In this document: positions 34,395 through 43,629 of the stretch, piece after piece | Numbering within the stretch: position 1 is the stretch's first letter | Layout: each line of letters begins with the position of its first letter | NCBI RefSeq assembly: GCF_037996825.1 | Contig: NZ_JBBNAC010000001.1 | Coordinates: 1,984,001-2,048,000 of the forward strand | DNA length: 64,000 nt | Source of the DNA: Bdellovibrio sp. BCCA | GTDB lineage: Bacteria > Bdellovibrionota > Bdellovibrionia > Bdellovibrionales > Bdellovibrionaceae | Direction: 5' to 3' | The notes under the pieces: model-generated | What the model saw: only the letters and a program-made list of their open reading frames with translations | Told to the model about the DNA's origin: nothing | The model's database searches: none | Program-made: the position numbers and the translations under genes

Positions 34395-35732
34395 ATGGAA
34401 AACAATCTTCGCGCCCTTGAATTATTAAAAGATATTTATAATGTCGACCAACTTCTTTCTGGCAAAGAATACATCAAAGAGTTGGTTCATCGACTGGCGC
34501 AAATTCTTAAAGTTAAATATGTCTTAGTGGGTCACGCCGTAGAGCCGGATCGACAAAAAATCCAAACAGATTATCTCTGGGCAGGTTCTGGATTTGCCGA
34601 CAATGTTGTCTATGAACTGGAAGACACACCTTGTGTGAATGTGATCTGCGGAACTCGCGTCAACTGTTACGCCAGTGACGTGCAGTTGGCATTTCCCAAA
34701 GATCAAATGCTCAAAGATTTTGATGTGGAATCCTATATCGGTGCTCCGTTTCTACATACCGACGGACGCCTTATCGGTTTATTGGTCATCATGGATGATA
34801 AACCGATGGAAGAGCGCGAGCTTTACACATCTGTTGTCGAGTTTTTTGCCGCTCGCATTGGAACTGAATATCGTCGACAAGCCGTGGAAGATTCTTTACG
34901 CCGAATCAATGAGAATCTTGAAAAACTTGCGCAAGAGAGAACTCTGGAGCTGCAACGGGCTTTTGAAAGTTTACAACAAACCCAGAAACAGCTTATTTCT
35001 CAAGAGAAACTCGCCACCATTGGTCGCATCACTTTTGGAATAGCGCACGAACTTAAAAATCCTCTCAATATTATTATCAATTCAGCCCAGCTTCTTGAAG
35101 AAGATGATTTGGATCCGGAGTCTACCAAAAAGGCGACTGACATGATTTATCAACACAGTCAGCGCGCTAATACCATCATTACGAATATGCTTCGCCAAGC
35201 TCGCCAAGAAACTGATATGGAGCCAGAGTGGATCAATATTTCAGAAATGCTGGAACACTGTTTGGACGTTTACGTGCGTTCTCTCACTGATGTCGATTTA
35301 AAAACTCATTTGGTTGTGCAAAAAAATATCACTCCGAATGTTTATGCGAATGTTTTTGATCCTCCCAGCATTGAGCGCGTACTTATCAACATCATCGATA
35401 ATTCTCTTTATGCATTAGGCGACAAATATAAAAAAAATAAAAACTCTTTCACTCCTTCGATCAAAGTGGATTTGATTGCTGCAGACGCCACTTTTAAAAT
35501 CATTGTTCGCGACAATGGTTCTGGCATTCCGCAAAAACACCTCGCCAATGTTTGCGATGAATTTTACACCACAAAACCCGCCGGTGAAGGCACCGGATTG
35601 GGACTTTGGATTGCCAAACAAAACGTCGAAAAAAACCGGGGCGAAATTCACATTGAAAGCGAAGAAAATCAATTCACCCAAGTGACAATTGAACTTCCGG
35701 GACAACAACGAACCCAGGAGGCGCAGCTATGA
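34395..35732 (+). CDS. GAF-domain sensor histidine kinase, cytoplasmic
   Basis: A 445-residue protein without membrane segments. Residues about 20-165 form a GAF-like sensor domain (VKYVLVGHAVE, SYIGAPFLHTDGRLIGLLVIMDD) with a cluster of cysteines (TPCVNVICGTRVNCY, 80-91) that could bind a metal or sense redox. A coiled coil leads to the H box FGIAHELKNPLNII (His218), then N box and ATP-binding G boxes (DNGSGIP, GTGLGLWI). The gene overlaps the response-regulator gene by four bases. Confidence 0.9.
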   Translation: MENNLRALELLKDIYNVDQLLSGKEYIKELVHRLAQILKVKYVLVGHAVEPDRQKIQTDYLWAGSGFADNVVYELEDTPCVNVICGTRVNCYASDVQLAFPKDQMLKDFDVESYIGAPFLHTDGRLIGLLVIMDDKPMEERELYTSVVEFFAARIGTEYRRQAVEDSLRRINENLEKLAQERTLELQRAFESLQQTQKQLISQEKLATIGRITFGIAHELKNPLNIIINSAQLLEEDDLDPESTKKATDMIYQHSQRANTIITNMLRQARQETDMEPEWINISEMLEHCLDVYVRSLTDVDLKTHLVVQKNITPNVYANVFDPPSIERVLINIIDNSLYALGDKYKKNKNSFTPSIKVDLIAADATFKIIVRDNGSGIPQKHLANVCDEFYTTKPAGEGTGLGLWIAKQNVEKNRGEIHIESEENQFTQVTIELPGQQRTQEAQL

Positions 35733-36136
35733 ACGCTTCGGCACCGCTGGATGTGGTTGTTGTGGATGATGAAAGCAGTGTTGGAACGCTGTGTGAACTT
35801 AACTTTCGTAAATCAATAAAAAGCGGCGACGTTCGCCTTCACTATTTTACGACGGCGAAGGAGTGTTTAAATTATTTAGCGACCACGGACCGACACCCTG
35901 GATCTGAAATGTTACTAACAGACATCAATATGCCGGAAGTTTCGGGGTACGAGTTACTGCAAAAAGTGAAACAAAAATATCCTAGTATTGATGTCTATAT
36001 GATGAGTGCTTACGACGACGAACTGAGTATACGAAAATCCCTCAGCCTTGGGGCTCACGGCTATTTTACGAAGCCTGTGAATTATAAGGACCTCAAATTT
36101 CGCATTTCAGAAGAATATGGCGTCCCGCTGACTTGA
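35729..36136 (+). CDS. Single-domain response regulator
   Basis: A 135-residue receiver domain with no output domain. Asp13-Asp14, the phosphoacceptor Asp65 (LLTDINMPEVSG), Ser93 and Lys115 (FTKPV) are all in place. It is coupled to the GAF kinase (ATGA overlap). It presumably passes phosphate or acts by binding another protein. Confidence 0.92.
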   Translation: MNASAPLDVVVVDDESSVGTLCELNFRKSIKSGDVRLHYFTTAKECLNYLATTDRHPGSEMLLTDINMPEVSGYELLQKVKQKYPSIDVYMMSAYDDELSIRKSLSLGAHGYFTKPVNYKDLKFRISEEYGVPLT

Positions 36137-36151
36137 CGAAATTTATTTCGT
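36136..36151. promoter_or_regulatory. AT-rich inverted repeat before lon
   Basis: ACGAAAT (36136-36142) and ATTTCGT (36145-36151) lie at the receiver gene's stop and 52 bases before lon. Possible operator; no clear promoter was found. Confidence 0.35.
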
Positions 36152-36202
36152 GCTCATGTTTGTTACATTAACCCCTTTTGAGGGGAAGAAATGAGGTAAC
36201 AA

Positions 36203-38578
36203 ATGTCTTACGTCTCTGGTTTTATCCCTGTGATTCCTCTGAAGAATTCTGTCTTGTTCCCAGACATAAGTATGCCTTTGCGAGTTGGTAGAGAAAAAAG
36301 TATTTCTGCCCTGCAAAAAGCTCTTCGTGATAATCACTGGGTGATTTTATTAACACAAAAAAATCCGCAAACTTCGGTTGAAAAGATTGAGGATCTTTAC
36401 TCAGTGGGCGTGCTCGCAAAAATCGAGTCCTTCCGTATGGATGAAGACGGAAGTTACAGTGTTTTTGTGAAGGCTCATCAACGCATTCGCGTGGTGCAAA
36501 GCCGCAATCAGGAAGGTTTTTTTGAAGTGCAGAGCGAAGCGGTCGAAGATCGCGGAGTGATGGACAAAAAAACAGAAGAAGCTTTGCTTTCAAGTTTGCG
36601 TATTCTTAGCGACGAACTTTTAGAACTGCTTCCGGGAAATCCCCGCCAAATCAAGGACATGATTGCGGAGATCGAAGATCTTGCGACACTCAGTAATATG
36701 TGTGCGGCTTACGCCGATATCGCGATTCCGGAAAAACAAGAAATTCTGGAAACCGTTTCGTTGAAAGATCGCACCTTGAAACTTCTTGATCGCATGCAAG
36801 AACTGAAAGAACGCCTTAAAATTCAACGAGGTATTCGCGATAAGTTAAACGAAAACTTTCAACAAACTCAGAAAGAAGCGATCTTGCGTGAACAAATGCG
36901 CGTGATTCGTGATGAACTGGGCGAAGGTGAAAACGGTGATCTTTATGCGAAATTTAAAGAGCGCATAGAAAAAGCCGGCATGCCGCCAGAAGCTTTGGAG
37001 CTTGCGAAGAATCAATTGAAACGTCTGGAGACCATCAACTCAAGTTCTCCGGAGTATCAAATGATCCGCACGCATTTGGAATTGATGTTGGATCTGCCGT
37101 GGAGCAAATCTTCACCGCATAAAGAAATCGATCTTGAAGAGGCCGAAAAGGTTCTCAATGAGGATCACTATGGTCTAGAAAAAATCAAAGGTCGTATCTT
37201 GCAACATTTGGCGGTGATGAAGCTTCGCAAAACTCATCAGGGTTCAATCTTGCTTTTCATTGGACCTCCGGGAGTGGGAAAAACTTCTCTGGGTAAGAGT
37301 ATTGCGCGAGCCTTGGGTAAAAAATATGTGCGCGTGAGCTTAGGTGGCGTTCGTGATGATGCGGAAATCCGCGGGCATCGCAGAACTTACATCGGCGCAC
37401 TTCCTGGTCGCATTATCGCGGGCATTAAAAAAGCCGGCGAAAACGATCCGGTCTTTATCCTGGACGAGATCGATAAACTCACTCGTGGTTTTGGCGGAGA
37501 CCCTGCCAGTGCCATGCTTGAAGTTCTCGACCCGGAACAAAACAGCACTTTCCAAGATCACTACTTGGATACGCCGTTTGATTTATCGAAAGTGTTCTTT
37601 ATTGCGACAGCCAACTCTTTAGAAGGCATCCCCTTGCCTCTTTTAGATCGCATGGAAGTCGTCGATTTAAGTGGTTACACTTTGGATGAGAAAAAACAAA
37701 TCGCGCAAAAATATTTGTGGCCGAAACAGCTAAAAGAGCACGGTTTGGACGAAAACTCTTTAACGATCACCGACGAGGCGATGACGAAACTTCTCACTCA
37801 CTACACACGTGAGGCCGGCGTGCGGGATCTGCAAAGAAAGATCGCTACGATTTGTAAATTCATGAGCTTAAAAGCCGTGAAGTCCGCGAACACGACATTG
37901 ACGGTGGACGTGAAAGATCTGGAAGAAATTTTAGGAGCTGAAAGATTCTCATCAGACATGATTGAAAGTCTTCTGCCTCCTGGAGTGGTCACAGGTCTTG
38001 CTTGGACGCCTGTCGGAGGAGATATTTTATTTATCGAATCCGCACAGATGAACGGCACAGGACAGTTGTTGTTAACAGGTCAGCTTGGTGATGTGATGCA
38101 AGAGTCAGCGAAAATCGCATTAACACTTTTGAAATCACGTTTGCCAATGTTGGATCCATTGATGGATTTCAGCAAGAAAGACATCCACGTGCACGTTCCT
38201 GCCGGCGCCATTCCTAAAGATGGACCTTCTGCAGGTGTGACGATGGTGACTTCGATGGCCTCTTTGTTACTGAATAAACCGGTGGATCCGAAGTTGGCAA
38301 TGACCGGAGAGATTTCTTTGCGAGGTAGTGTTCTGCCTGTGGGTGGTATCAAAGAAAAAGTGATCGCCGCTCACCGTGCAGGTGTTCGCGAAGTCATCTT
38401 ATGTAACAAAAACGAAAAGGATCTAAGAGAAATTCCTGAGGAAATCCGTCACGACATCCGCTTCCACTTCGTCGAAGACGTGAATGAAGTGTTGAAGATT
38501 GCTTTGGATGTGGATCTTCCTCGCTGGGATAAATTGTCACTCAATCCTCCTGGCACTCCTCTGCTTCCTGCAGGGTAA
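36203..38578 (+). CDS. lon: ATP-dependent protease Lon
   Basis: Cytoplasmic AAA+ serine protease that degrades misfolded and regulatory proteins. The 791 residues contain the N-terminal LON substrate-binding domain (FIPVIPLKNSVLFP), a coiled coil, the AAA+ module with GPPGVGKTSLGKSIA and FILDEIDKL, and the protease domain with KDGPSAGVTM (catalytic Ser) and GGIKEKVIAAHRAG (catalytic Lys). The ribosome site before ATG 36203 is GAGGTAAC. It ends at a strong terminator. Confidence 0.97.
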   Translation: MSYVSGFIPVIPLKNSVLFPDISMPLRVGREKSISALQKALRDNHWVILLTQKNPQTSVEKIEDLYSVGVLAKIESFRMDEDGSYSVFVKAHQRIRVVQSRNQEGFFEVQSEAVEDRGVMDKKTEEALLSSLRILSDELLELLPGNPRQIKDMIAEIEDLATLSNMCAAYADIAIPEKQEILETVSLKDRTLKLLDRMQELKERLKIQRGIRDKLNENFQQTQKEAILREQMRVIRDELGEGENGDLYAKFKERIEKAGMPPEALELAKNQLKRLETINSSSPEYQMIRTHLELMLDLPWSKSSPHKEIDLEEAEKVLNEDHYGLEKIKGRILQHLAVMKLRKTHQGSILLFIGPPGVGKTSLGKSIARALGKKYVRVSLGGVRDDAEIRGHRRTYIGALPGRIIAGIKKAGENDPVFILDEIDKLTRGFGGDPASAMLEVLDPEQNSTFQDHYLDTPFDLSKVFFIATANSLEGIPLPLLDRMEVVDLSGYTLDEKKQIAQKYLWPKQLKEHGLDENSLTITDEAMTKLLTHYTREAGVRDLQRKIATICKFMSLKAVKSANTTLTVDVKDLEEILGAERFSSDMIESLLPPGVVTGLAWTPVGGDILFIESAQMNGTGQLLLTGQLGDVMQESAKIALTLLKSRLPMLDPLMDFSKKDIHVHVPAGAIPKDGPSAGVTMVTSMASLLLNKPVDPKLAMTGEISLRGSVLPVGGIKEKVIAAHRAGVREVILCNKNEKDLREIPEEIRHDIRFHFVEDVNEVLKIALDVDLPRWDKLSLNPPGTPLLPAG

Positions 38579-38593
38579 GTGTTGTGCGAACCT

Positions 38594-38632
38594 AAGGGGT
38601 CATCTCTTTTGCAAGAGATGGCCCCTTTTTTT
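38594..38632 (+). terminator. Strong terminator after lon
   Basis: GGGG-TC-ATCTCTT (38596-38608) pairs with AAGAGAT-GG-CCCC (38613-38625) and seven T follow. The opposite strand codes the end of a small peptide gene. Confidence 0.9.
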
Positions 38633-38764
38633 ATGCAGTTCCAAAGACATCGGCTCAGAGTGAGCCACGCTGATCATTCTCGCAGGAGAAACGGTGGTGG
38701 GTTTTTCATAAGTGACTGCAGCTAAAAAACTCATCCCGAGTATAAAGCGCATAAGGGCTTTCAT
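38600..38764 (-). CDS. Small exported or membrane peptide (54 residues)
   Basis: ATG 38764 has an excellent AGGAGG five bases upstream. The product begins MKALMRFILGMSFLAAVTYE, a short signal-like hydrophobic stretch, and continues as a polar tail to a stop at 38600. The last codons run through the lon terminator hairpin on the opposite strand. No family recognised. The ribosome site is the main evidence. Confidence 0.5.
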   Translation of the reverse strand: MKALMRFILGMSFLAAVTYEKPTTVSPARMISVAHSEPMSLELHKKRGHLLQKR

Positions 38765-38865
38765 AAGAACCTCCTGTTGTCCTACAAGAAGTTCTGCAAC
38801 CTTAACACCAGCATAAGACCCGTTTAATTTTGATTTAGCACAAACACTGGGGCAAAATTCCCCCG

Positions 38866-40275
38866 CTATTTCCCACTTTGTCCTGGCTCAATTTCTTGAA
38901 GTTTTCGATACAAAGTTTTGCGATCAATTCCCAAAGCTTTCGCCGTTTGTTCTTTAGCTTTGTTATTTCGTTCATAGACAAACTGCACGTACTTTTTTTC
39001 AAGTTCATGCAGAGGTTCTACCTCTTCCCCAAAACGGAAAACAAAGGCATTTTTTTTGTCTTCGTCGAAAGTTTTTTCCATCAAAACAGATTCTTCAAAA
39101 AGCGTGAAAGCACTTTGATCAATCTCCGTTCCGACAGTTAATACGACCGCGCGTTCAATCGCATTTTCAAGTTCACGCACATTGCCGCGCCAAGGACGAG
39201 TCAGAAGATATTCTTTGGCATTCTTTTTAAAGCCGACAATATTTGAACCATTCAATGCATTGTATTTTTTTAGAAAATGCTCCGCGAGAGGCATAATGTC
39301 TTCCCTGCGCTCACGCAAAGCCGGAATTTTTATCGGAATGACATTAAGACGGAAAAACAAATCTTCGCGGAATCTTTTTTCTTGCACTTCGTGACGAAGA
39401 TCTTTGTGAGTGGCGGCAATCACCCGCACATCCACAGAGCGTGTTTGATTTTCCCCGACCCGCTTGATTTCTTTTTCCTGCAAGACGCGAAGAAGTTTTG
39501 CCTGCAAAGTGAGATTCAAATCCCCAATTTCGTCGAGGAATAAAGTTCCACCGTCGGCCTCTTCAAAAAGACCGACCTTTTTATCAACGGCCCCCGTAAA
39601 GGAACCTTTGGCGTGACCGAAAAGTTCAGACTCTAAAAGATTTTCTGGAATGGCAGAGCAGTTGATGGCGACAAAAGGTTTTTTGGCGCGCGGACTCCAA
39701 GTGTGAATGGCTTTAGCAAAAACTTCTTTCCCCGTTCCGCTTTCTCCAGAGATAGAAACCGTGGAAGAACTTTTTGCAACCCGTTTTGCAAGATCTAAGA
39801 TGCGCAGGATGCTTTCACTTTTTCCGATGATCCCCTCAGGATGCAGGCCTTTGCTTAAGTCCAACGTTTCACGCAACGTCTTATTTTCGGCATTGAGTTT
39901 ATTAAACTTAAAGGCTCTTTGTGCTGAGATAAGAAGCTGAGGAAAATGTAACGGTTTTACGACGAAGTCATAAGCTCCCGCTTCGATAACTTCCACCGCA
40001 GTTTCAACGTCGTTTGAAACCGTGATCAAAATAATAGGAATTTGAATCCCTTCAGCACGAAGTCTTTTAATAAATTCTAAACCTGACATGCTTGGCAGAT
40101 TTAAATCTGAAATGATGGCATCAGGTTGGATTTCTTTAGTCACGACCTGATGGAGAGCTTCGCGAGGATCTTCGCTGTGAATGATTTGGATATCTTTTTG
40201 GCGAAAATAGGCTGTCGCTAATTCTGCTAAATCAATGTCGTCCTCAATGAGAAGGATCTTTTTTTGTTTATCCAT
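38866..40275 (-). CDS. Sigma-54-dependent response regulator (NtrC family)
   Basis: A 469-residue transcription activator from ATG 40275 (GGAGGATGC before it). Receiver domain 1-120 has Asp57 (ISDLNLPSMSG) and Lys107 (VVKP). The AAA+ domain has Walker A GESGTGKE (177-184), the sigma-54 contact loop as GSFTGA (224-229) in place of the usual GAFTGA, and LFLDEIGDL. A Fis-type helix-turn-helix ends it (AKALGIDRKTLYRKLQEI). It probably takes phosphate from the CHASE hybrid kinase and HPt protein encoded just upstream. Confidence 0.94.
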   Translation of the reverse strand: MDKQKKILLIEDDIDLAELATAYFRQKDIQIIHSEDPREALHQVVTKEIQPDAIISDLNLPSMSGLEFIKRLRAEGIQIPIILITVSNDVETAVEVIEAGAYDFVVKPLHFPQLLISAQRAFKFNKLNAENKTLRETLDLSKGLHPEGIIGKSESILRILDLAKRVAKSSSTVSISGESGTGKEVFAKAIHTWSPRAKKPFVAINCSAIPENLLESELFGHAKGSFTGAVDKKVGLFEEADGGTLFLDEIGDLNLTLQAKLLRVLQEKEIKRVGENQTRSVDVRVIAATHKDLRHEVQEKRFREDLFFRLNVIPIKIPALRERREDIMPLAEHFLKKYNALNGSNIVGFKKNAKEYLLTRPWRGNVRELENAIERAVVLTVGTEIDQSAFTLFEESVLMEKTFDEDKKNAFVFRFGEEVEPLHELEKKYVQFVYERNNKAKEQTAKALGIDRKTLYRKLQEIEPGQSGK

Positions 40276-40332
40276 GCATCCTCCGGGTCTTCCTTTATGG
40301 TTATATACTGGGGCAGATATCCGCAACCTAAA

Positions 40333-40349
40333 TGTGGCGATTTGCCACA
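40333..40349. promoter_or_regulatory. Inverted repeat TGTGGC-N5-GCCACA
   Basis: A perfect six-base inverted repeat 58 bases before the sigma-54 activator start; likely an operator, perhaps for autoregulation. Confidence 0.45.
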
Positions 40350-40401
40350 ATAAGACATAAATTTATTTTTAAATCGAATTTAATGCAAAACGACGATATT
40401 C

Positions 40402-40430
40402 TTGTCAGGCCTTTGGATTGCAACTACTAA
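40402..40430 (+). promoter_or_regulatory. Predicted promoter of the small RNA candidate
   Basis: TTGTCA (40402-40407), 17 bases, TACTAA (40425-40430), pointing rightward with no protein gene downstream on that strand. Confidence 0.5.
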
Positions 40431-40436
40431 ATGACG

Positions 40437-40549
40437 TCGGGTGATATTCCCCGAAAAGAATATGTGTCCGTCGCAAAAATCCACGATTGCAACGGATAAG
40501 CGGCCGCCCCTTCTTGTGCATTCTTCGGAAAGGGCGGCCTTCCTTTTTT
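40437..40549 (+). ncRNA. Candidate structured small RNA of about 113 bases
   Basis: Downstream of the predicted promoter there are three hairpins in series. TCGGG/CCCGA lies at 40437-40454. A ten-base stem with one C-A mismatch has arms 40467-40476 and 40487-40496. The third, a terminator, pairs GGCCGCCC (40502-40509) with GGGCGGCC (40532-40539) and ends in a T-run (40544-40549). The terminator orientation fits only rightward transcription, while both neighbouring protein genes run leftward. No known riboswitch consensus was recognised. Confidence 0.55.
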
Positions 40550-40553
40550 AAAA

Positions 40554-40835
40554 TTATTTTTCAAGATGTCGCAAAAGTTCAGAAACTTTTTGCGCAAGCT
40601 CACCGCAAATTTCTTTGATTTGTTTTATATCTTGCGAGATCGAAGCGTCCTCAAGACGCTTTCCTAGTTCAGTTAATTCGGGAAACAAGAAAGTCACGGC
40701 GTTGCCTTTGATCTGATGTCCGACCTTCTTTACGAAGTCCCAGTCAGGATTTTCAAAATCTATTTTCGCAAGCTCTTCTTGCCGACGTCTTAAATATTTT
40801 ATCCGGGATTCTAAAGGCACATCAAATATAGCCAT
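40554..40835 (-). CDS. Histidine phosphotransfer (HPt) protein
   Basis: A 93-residue helical protein with the HPt motif VGHQIKGNAVTFLFPELTELGKRLE; His40 is the expected phosphorylation site. It follows the CHASE hybrid kinase by four bases. It should shuttle phosphate from that kinase's receiver domain, most simply to the sigma-54 regulator encoded next. Confidence 0.9.
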   Translation of the reverse strand: MAIFDVPLESRIKYLRRRQEELAKIDFENPDWDFVKKVGHQIKGNAVTFLFPELTELGKRLEDASISQDIKQIKEICGELAQKVSELLRHLEK

Positions 40836-40839
40836 ACCT

Positions 40840-43629
40840 TTACCCTCGATGATTTAAATAAAAATAAATCTCTTGAACCAGAAGTTCCCCAGAAACAGGC
40901 TTCGTGATTTGTCCATTGCAACCCGCAGCCAGGCAGCTTTCAATCTCTTCATTCAAAGCGTGCGCCGTCAGCGCAATCACGGGCTTCGTAAATCCTTTTT
41001 GACGAATGCGCTTGGTCGCCTCTTTGCCGTCCATCTTAGGAATTTGAATATCCATAAGAATAATATCCGGCGAATTCTTAAAGGCCGCGTCCACAGCTTT
41101 TTCTCCATCATCAGCGACAGTAACTTCAGCTCCGGCCGTCATAAGGAAATGTTGAAAGATCTCTTGATTGTCTTCAGAGTCTTCCACCAACAAAACGCGA
41201 ACACCTTTAAGAAGATTTTTTAAATCCAACGAAGACCAATCAATAGCGTGCGAAGGCTTTTCATCAAAAGTGTTTACCACTTTTAGTACAGTCGCCTCTT
41301 GGCTGGATTTCATATTCAGATATTCTTTAGCAAGGCCGCGCAGTGGTATACGCAAACAGAAGGTGGAGCCTTTTCCAATGGAAGATTCAAGAAGGAACAA
41401 ATCCCCTCCTAAAAGCTCTGCCAAACGCCGAGAAAGAGCTAAACCAAGACCGGTGCCGCCATACTTGCGAGTCGTTGAAACATCACCTTGAGAAAATGGT
41501 TTAAAAAGATTTTCGCGATTCTTTTCGCTGATACCAATACCGCTGTCTTGCACTTGGAATTCTAAGAATTCTTCTTTTTCGTCATTCACATAGGTCTTAT
41601 ATAAAAGTTTAACTGCGCCTTTTTCTGTGAACTTAATGGCGTTTCCGACAATGTTCACAAGAATCTGCTTAAGGCGCACGTCATCGGTAATAACATAGCC
41701 TGGCACATTGCTGAGTTTTGCGATATTGAACTGAATTTTTTTATCGGAAGCGCGCACTTCCATAATGGATTTGATTTCATGAATGAGGTTTTCTAGATTC
41801 ACTTGCGCCATTTCAAAATGAAGTTTACCCGCCTCCACTTTAGAAATATCCAAGATATCATCAATCAAACGCGCCAGCTCTTTTCCGTTACGTTTGATGC
41901 TTTTAACGATTTGGGTTTTCTCATCCCCTTCAAGTTCATCGTCGGCTAAGATTTCCGAATAACCAACGATCACTCCCAGAGGCGTTCTGATTTCATGACT
42001 CATATTTGCCAAGAAAGAACTTTTCATAAAGTTCGCGTCCTCTGCACGGCGAAGTAGAATCGCTTTATCATAAGACATCGCAAACTGACCAAATACCCCG
42101 ACCAGAGCATACTCCATCACTTTGGAATCAGCCAGACCTTCTGGTCCTTTCATGATAACCAGAATCGAAGTGCTTTTACCGGACTCATGAAGTACGGAGC
42201 GCATTAAATAACAGGATTCATTTTCAAAAGTTTCACGCACTCCCGGAGGACACAACGCCAACAATCTTGTGAGTTCCTCAGAGGGAATTTTTGTTGAAAG
42301 AACTCCGTCTCTTAAAAGTTCGTCAAATTCCAACGGCACATCCAAAATGTCTGGAAAGGATCTTAAAACTTTTTGAAAACGTTTTTCAAAAGGTCCCTTG
42401 TGTTCGCGTACGAAAACCGCACAGTCTTCAATTTGGAAAACATTTTCCAAATGCCCACAGAATTTTTCAAAAAGATTACTTCCCTCGATAGCCGAAGAAA
42501 GATCCGCAATCACAGTATTAAGCCTTCTAAAAAGAGCGATCTCCGTGGATTTACTTTTTGATAATTGTGCCAAAGAGTCTTTATGACGCTCACTGAATTT
42601 TAAAAACTGCTGCGTAGACCATAAAGCCAAGAAAATCACCGAGAGCATGACCAATGTCACAAAAGCAAAAAGAAAAGGCACGTAGCGTTCATACCAGTTG
42701 AAGAAATGCGGCAATGGCTCAAAATGCAGAGTCCACGTTTTATCGAAGACCTGAATTTCTTTATCGACAGAAATATCTACGGGCTCTTTCTCATCTAAAT
42801 TTTTAGAGGGAAAACGCTCATAAATGGGAATCGTTCTCCCAAGTTTCTTTTCATAAATATAGATTTTATAATTTACTTTCTCATCGTAGAACTGCGGAAC
42901 ACCCAAGGCACCGTTAAAGAATTTTGTGATCCGCACAATAGAATACACAAAACCCAAGAGCGCGCTTTTAGGCTCAGCTTCTCCTGTGACATCCGTGGTT
43001 TTCGTTACGGGTAAATAAATCAAGAAACCCTGTTGATTCGACTCCGAATCATCTTGCACCAAAACCACGGGGTCTGTGATTGCAAGAGAGTTCGTTAAAA
43101 CTGCCTTATCCATCGCGGATTGCCGACTCAGGTCCGAGTACATATCAAATCCCAACGCTTTTTTATTTCGCCAGTCTTCGGGCTGAATAAGAACGATAGA
43201 AGTATGAAGAGCTCTTTCTCCCTCCGGCCAGAACTTAAAGTCTGGATAGCCATTGTCGCGCATTCTTTTTTCTAAAGAAGCGGTTCCGTCTTTTTCGATT
43301 TTTTCAGCAAAAGCAATTCCCTGCAGACCCGGAAAACGACGAAGCAACTCGGAAGACTCTATATATGTCTGAAACTCTTTAGGACTGGGCACACCGCTTA
43401 ACTGAAAATAAGCGCGTGTATCCGTAAGAGCCTGGCCATAACCAAAAAACTCTCGACCGATTGTCGAAGTCACTTTCTGAATCTCTGCTTCTAAGCGAGC
43501 ATTCCATTCTTTTTCTAAGTGCACCTTCACAGTCCACCAGCTAAAAACGCTCACTGAGATAATAATAAGAAGAACCAAAAAGACATTCCACTCATGCGAT
43601 AATACAAAAACTCTCTTTAGTCTTTTCAC
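40840..43629 (-). CDS. CHASE-domain hybrid sensor histidine kinase
   Basis: A 929-residue inner-membrane sensor. A membrane segment at about 15-33 is followed by a periplasmic CHASE domain to about 270 (FPGLQGIAFAEKIE, KALGFDMYSDLSRQSAMDKA, GFLIYLPVTK). A second membrane segment lies at about 310-332, then a coiled coil and a GAF-like region. The kinase core follows with FLANMSHEIRTPLGVIVGYSEIL and QILVNIVGNAIKF, DSGIGI and GTGLGL. A C-terminal receiver (VRVLLVEDSEDN...IILMDIQIPKMDG...ITKPV) completes a phosphorelay kinase. CHASE domains bind small extracellular ligands. The gene heads an operon with the HPt protein. Confidence 0.95.
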   Translation of the reverse strand: MKRLKRVFVLSHEWNVFLVLLIIISVSVFSWWTVKVHLEKEWNARLEAEIQKVTSTIGREFFGYGQALTDTRAYFQLSGVPSPKEFQTYIESSELLRRFPGLQGIAFAEKIEKDGTASLEKRMRDNGYPDFKFWPEGERALHTSIVLIQPEDWRNKKALGFDMYSDLSRQSAMDKAVLTNSLAITDPVVLVQDDSESNQQGFLIYLPVTKTTDVTGEAEPKSALLGFVYSIVRITKFFNGALGVPQFYDEKVNYKIYIYEKKLGRTIPIYERFPSKNLDEKEPVDISVDKEIQVFDKTWTLHFEPLPHFFNWYERYVPFLFAFVTLVMLSVIFLALWSTQQFLKFSERHKDSLAQLSKSKSTEIALFRRLNTVIADLSSAIEGSNLFEKFCGHLENVFQIEDCAVFVREHKGPFEKRFQKVLRSFPDILDVPLEFDELLRDGVLSTKIPSEELTRLLALCPPGVRETFENESCYLMRSVLHESGKSTSILVIMKGPEGLADSKVMEYALVGVFGQFAMSYDKAILLRRAEDANFMKSSFLANMSHEIRTPLGVIVGYSEILADDELEGDEKTQIVKSIKRNGKELARLIDDILDISKVEAGKLHFEMAQVNLENLIHEIKSIMEVRASDKKIQFNIAKLSNVPGYVITDDVRLKQILVNIVGNAIKFTEKGAVKLLYKTYVNDEKEEFLEFQVQDSGIGISEKNRENLFKPFSQGDVSTTRKYGGTGLGLALSRRLAELLGGDLFLLESSIGKGSTFCLRIPLRGLAKEYLNMKSSQEATVLKVVNTFDEKPSHAIDWSSLDLKNLLKGVRVLLVEDSEDNQEIFQHFLMTAGAEVTVADDGEKAVDAAFKNSPDIILMDIQIPKMDGKEATKRIRQKGFTKPVIALTAHALNEEIESCLAAGCNGQITKPVSGELLVQEIYFYLNHRG

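Noticed and set aside
40437-40549. c-di-GMP riboswitch (Bdellovibrio merRNA type) as identity of the small RNA candidate
   Set aside because: The conserved GGGCAAACC-type core of the c-di-GMP-I aptamer is not present.
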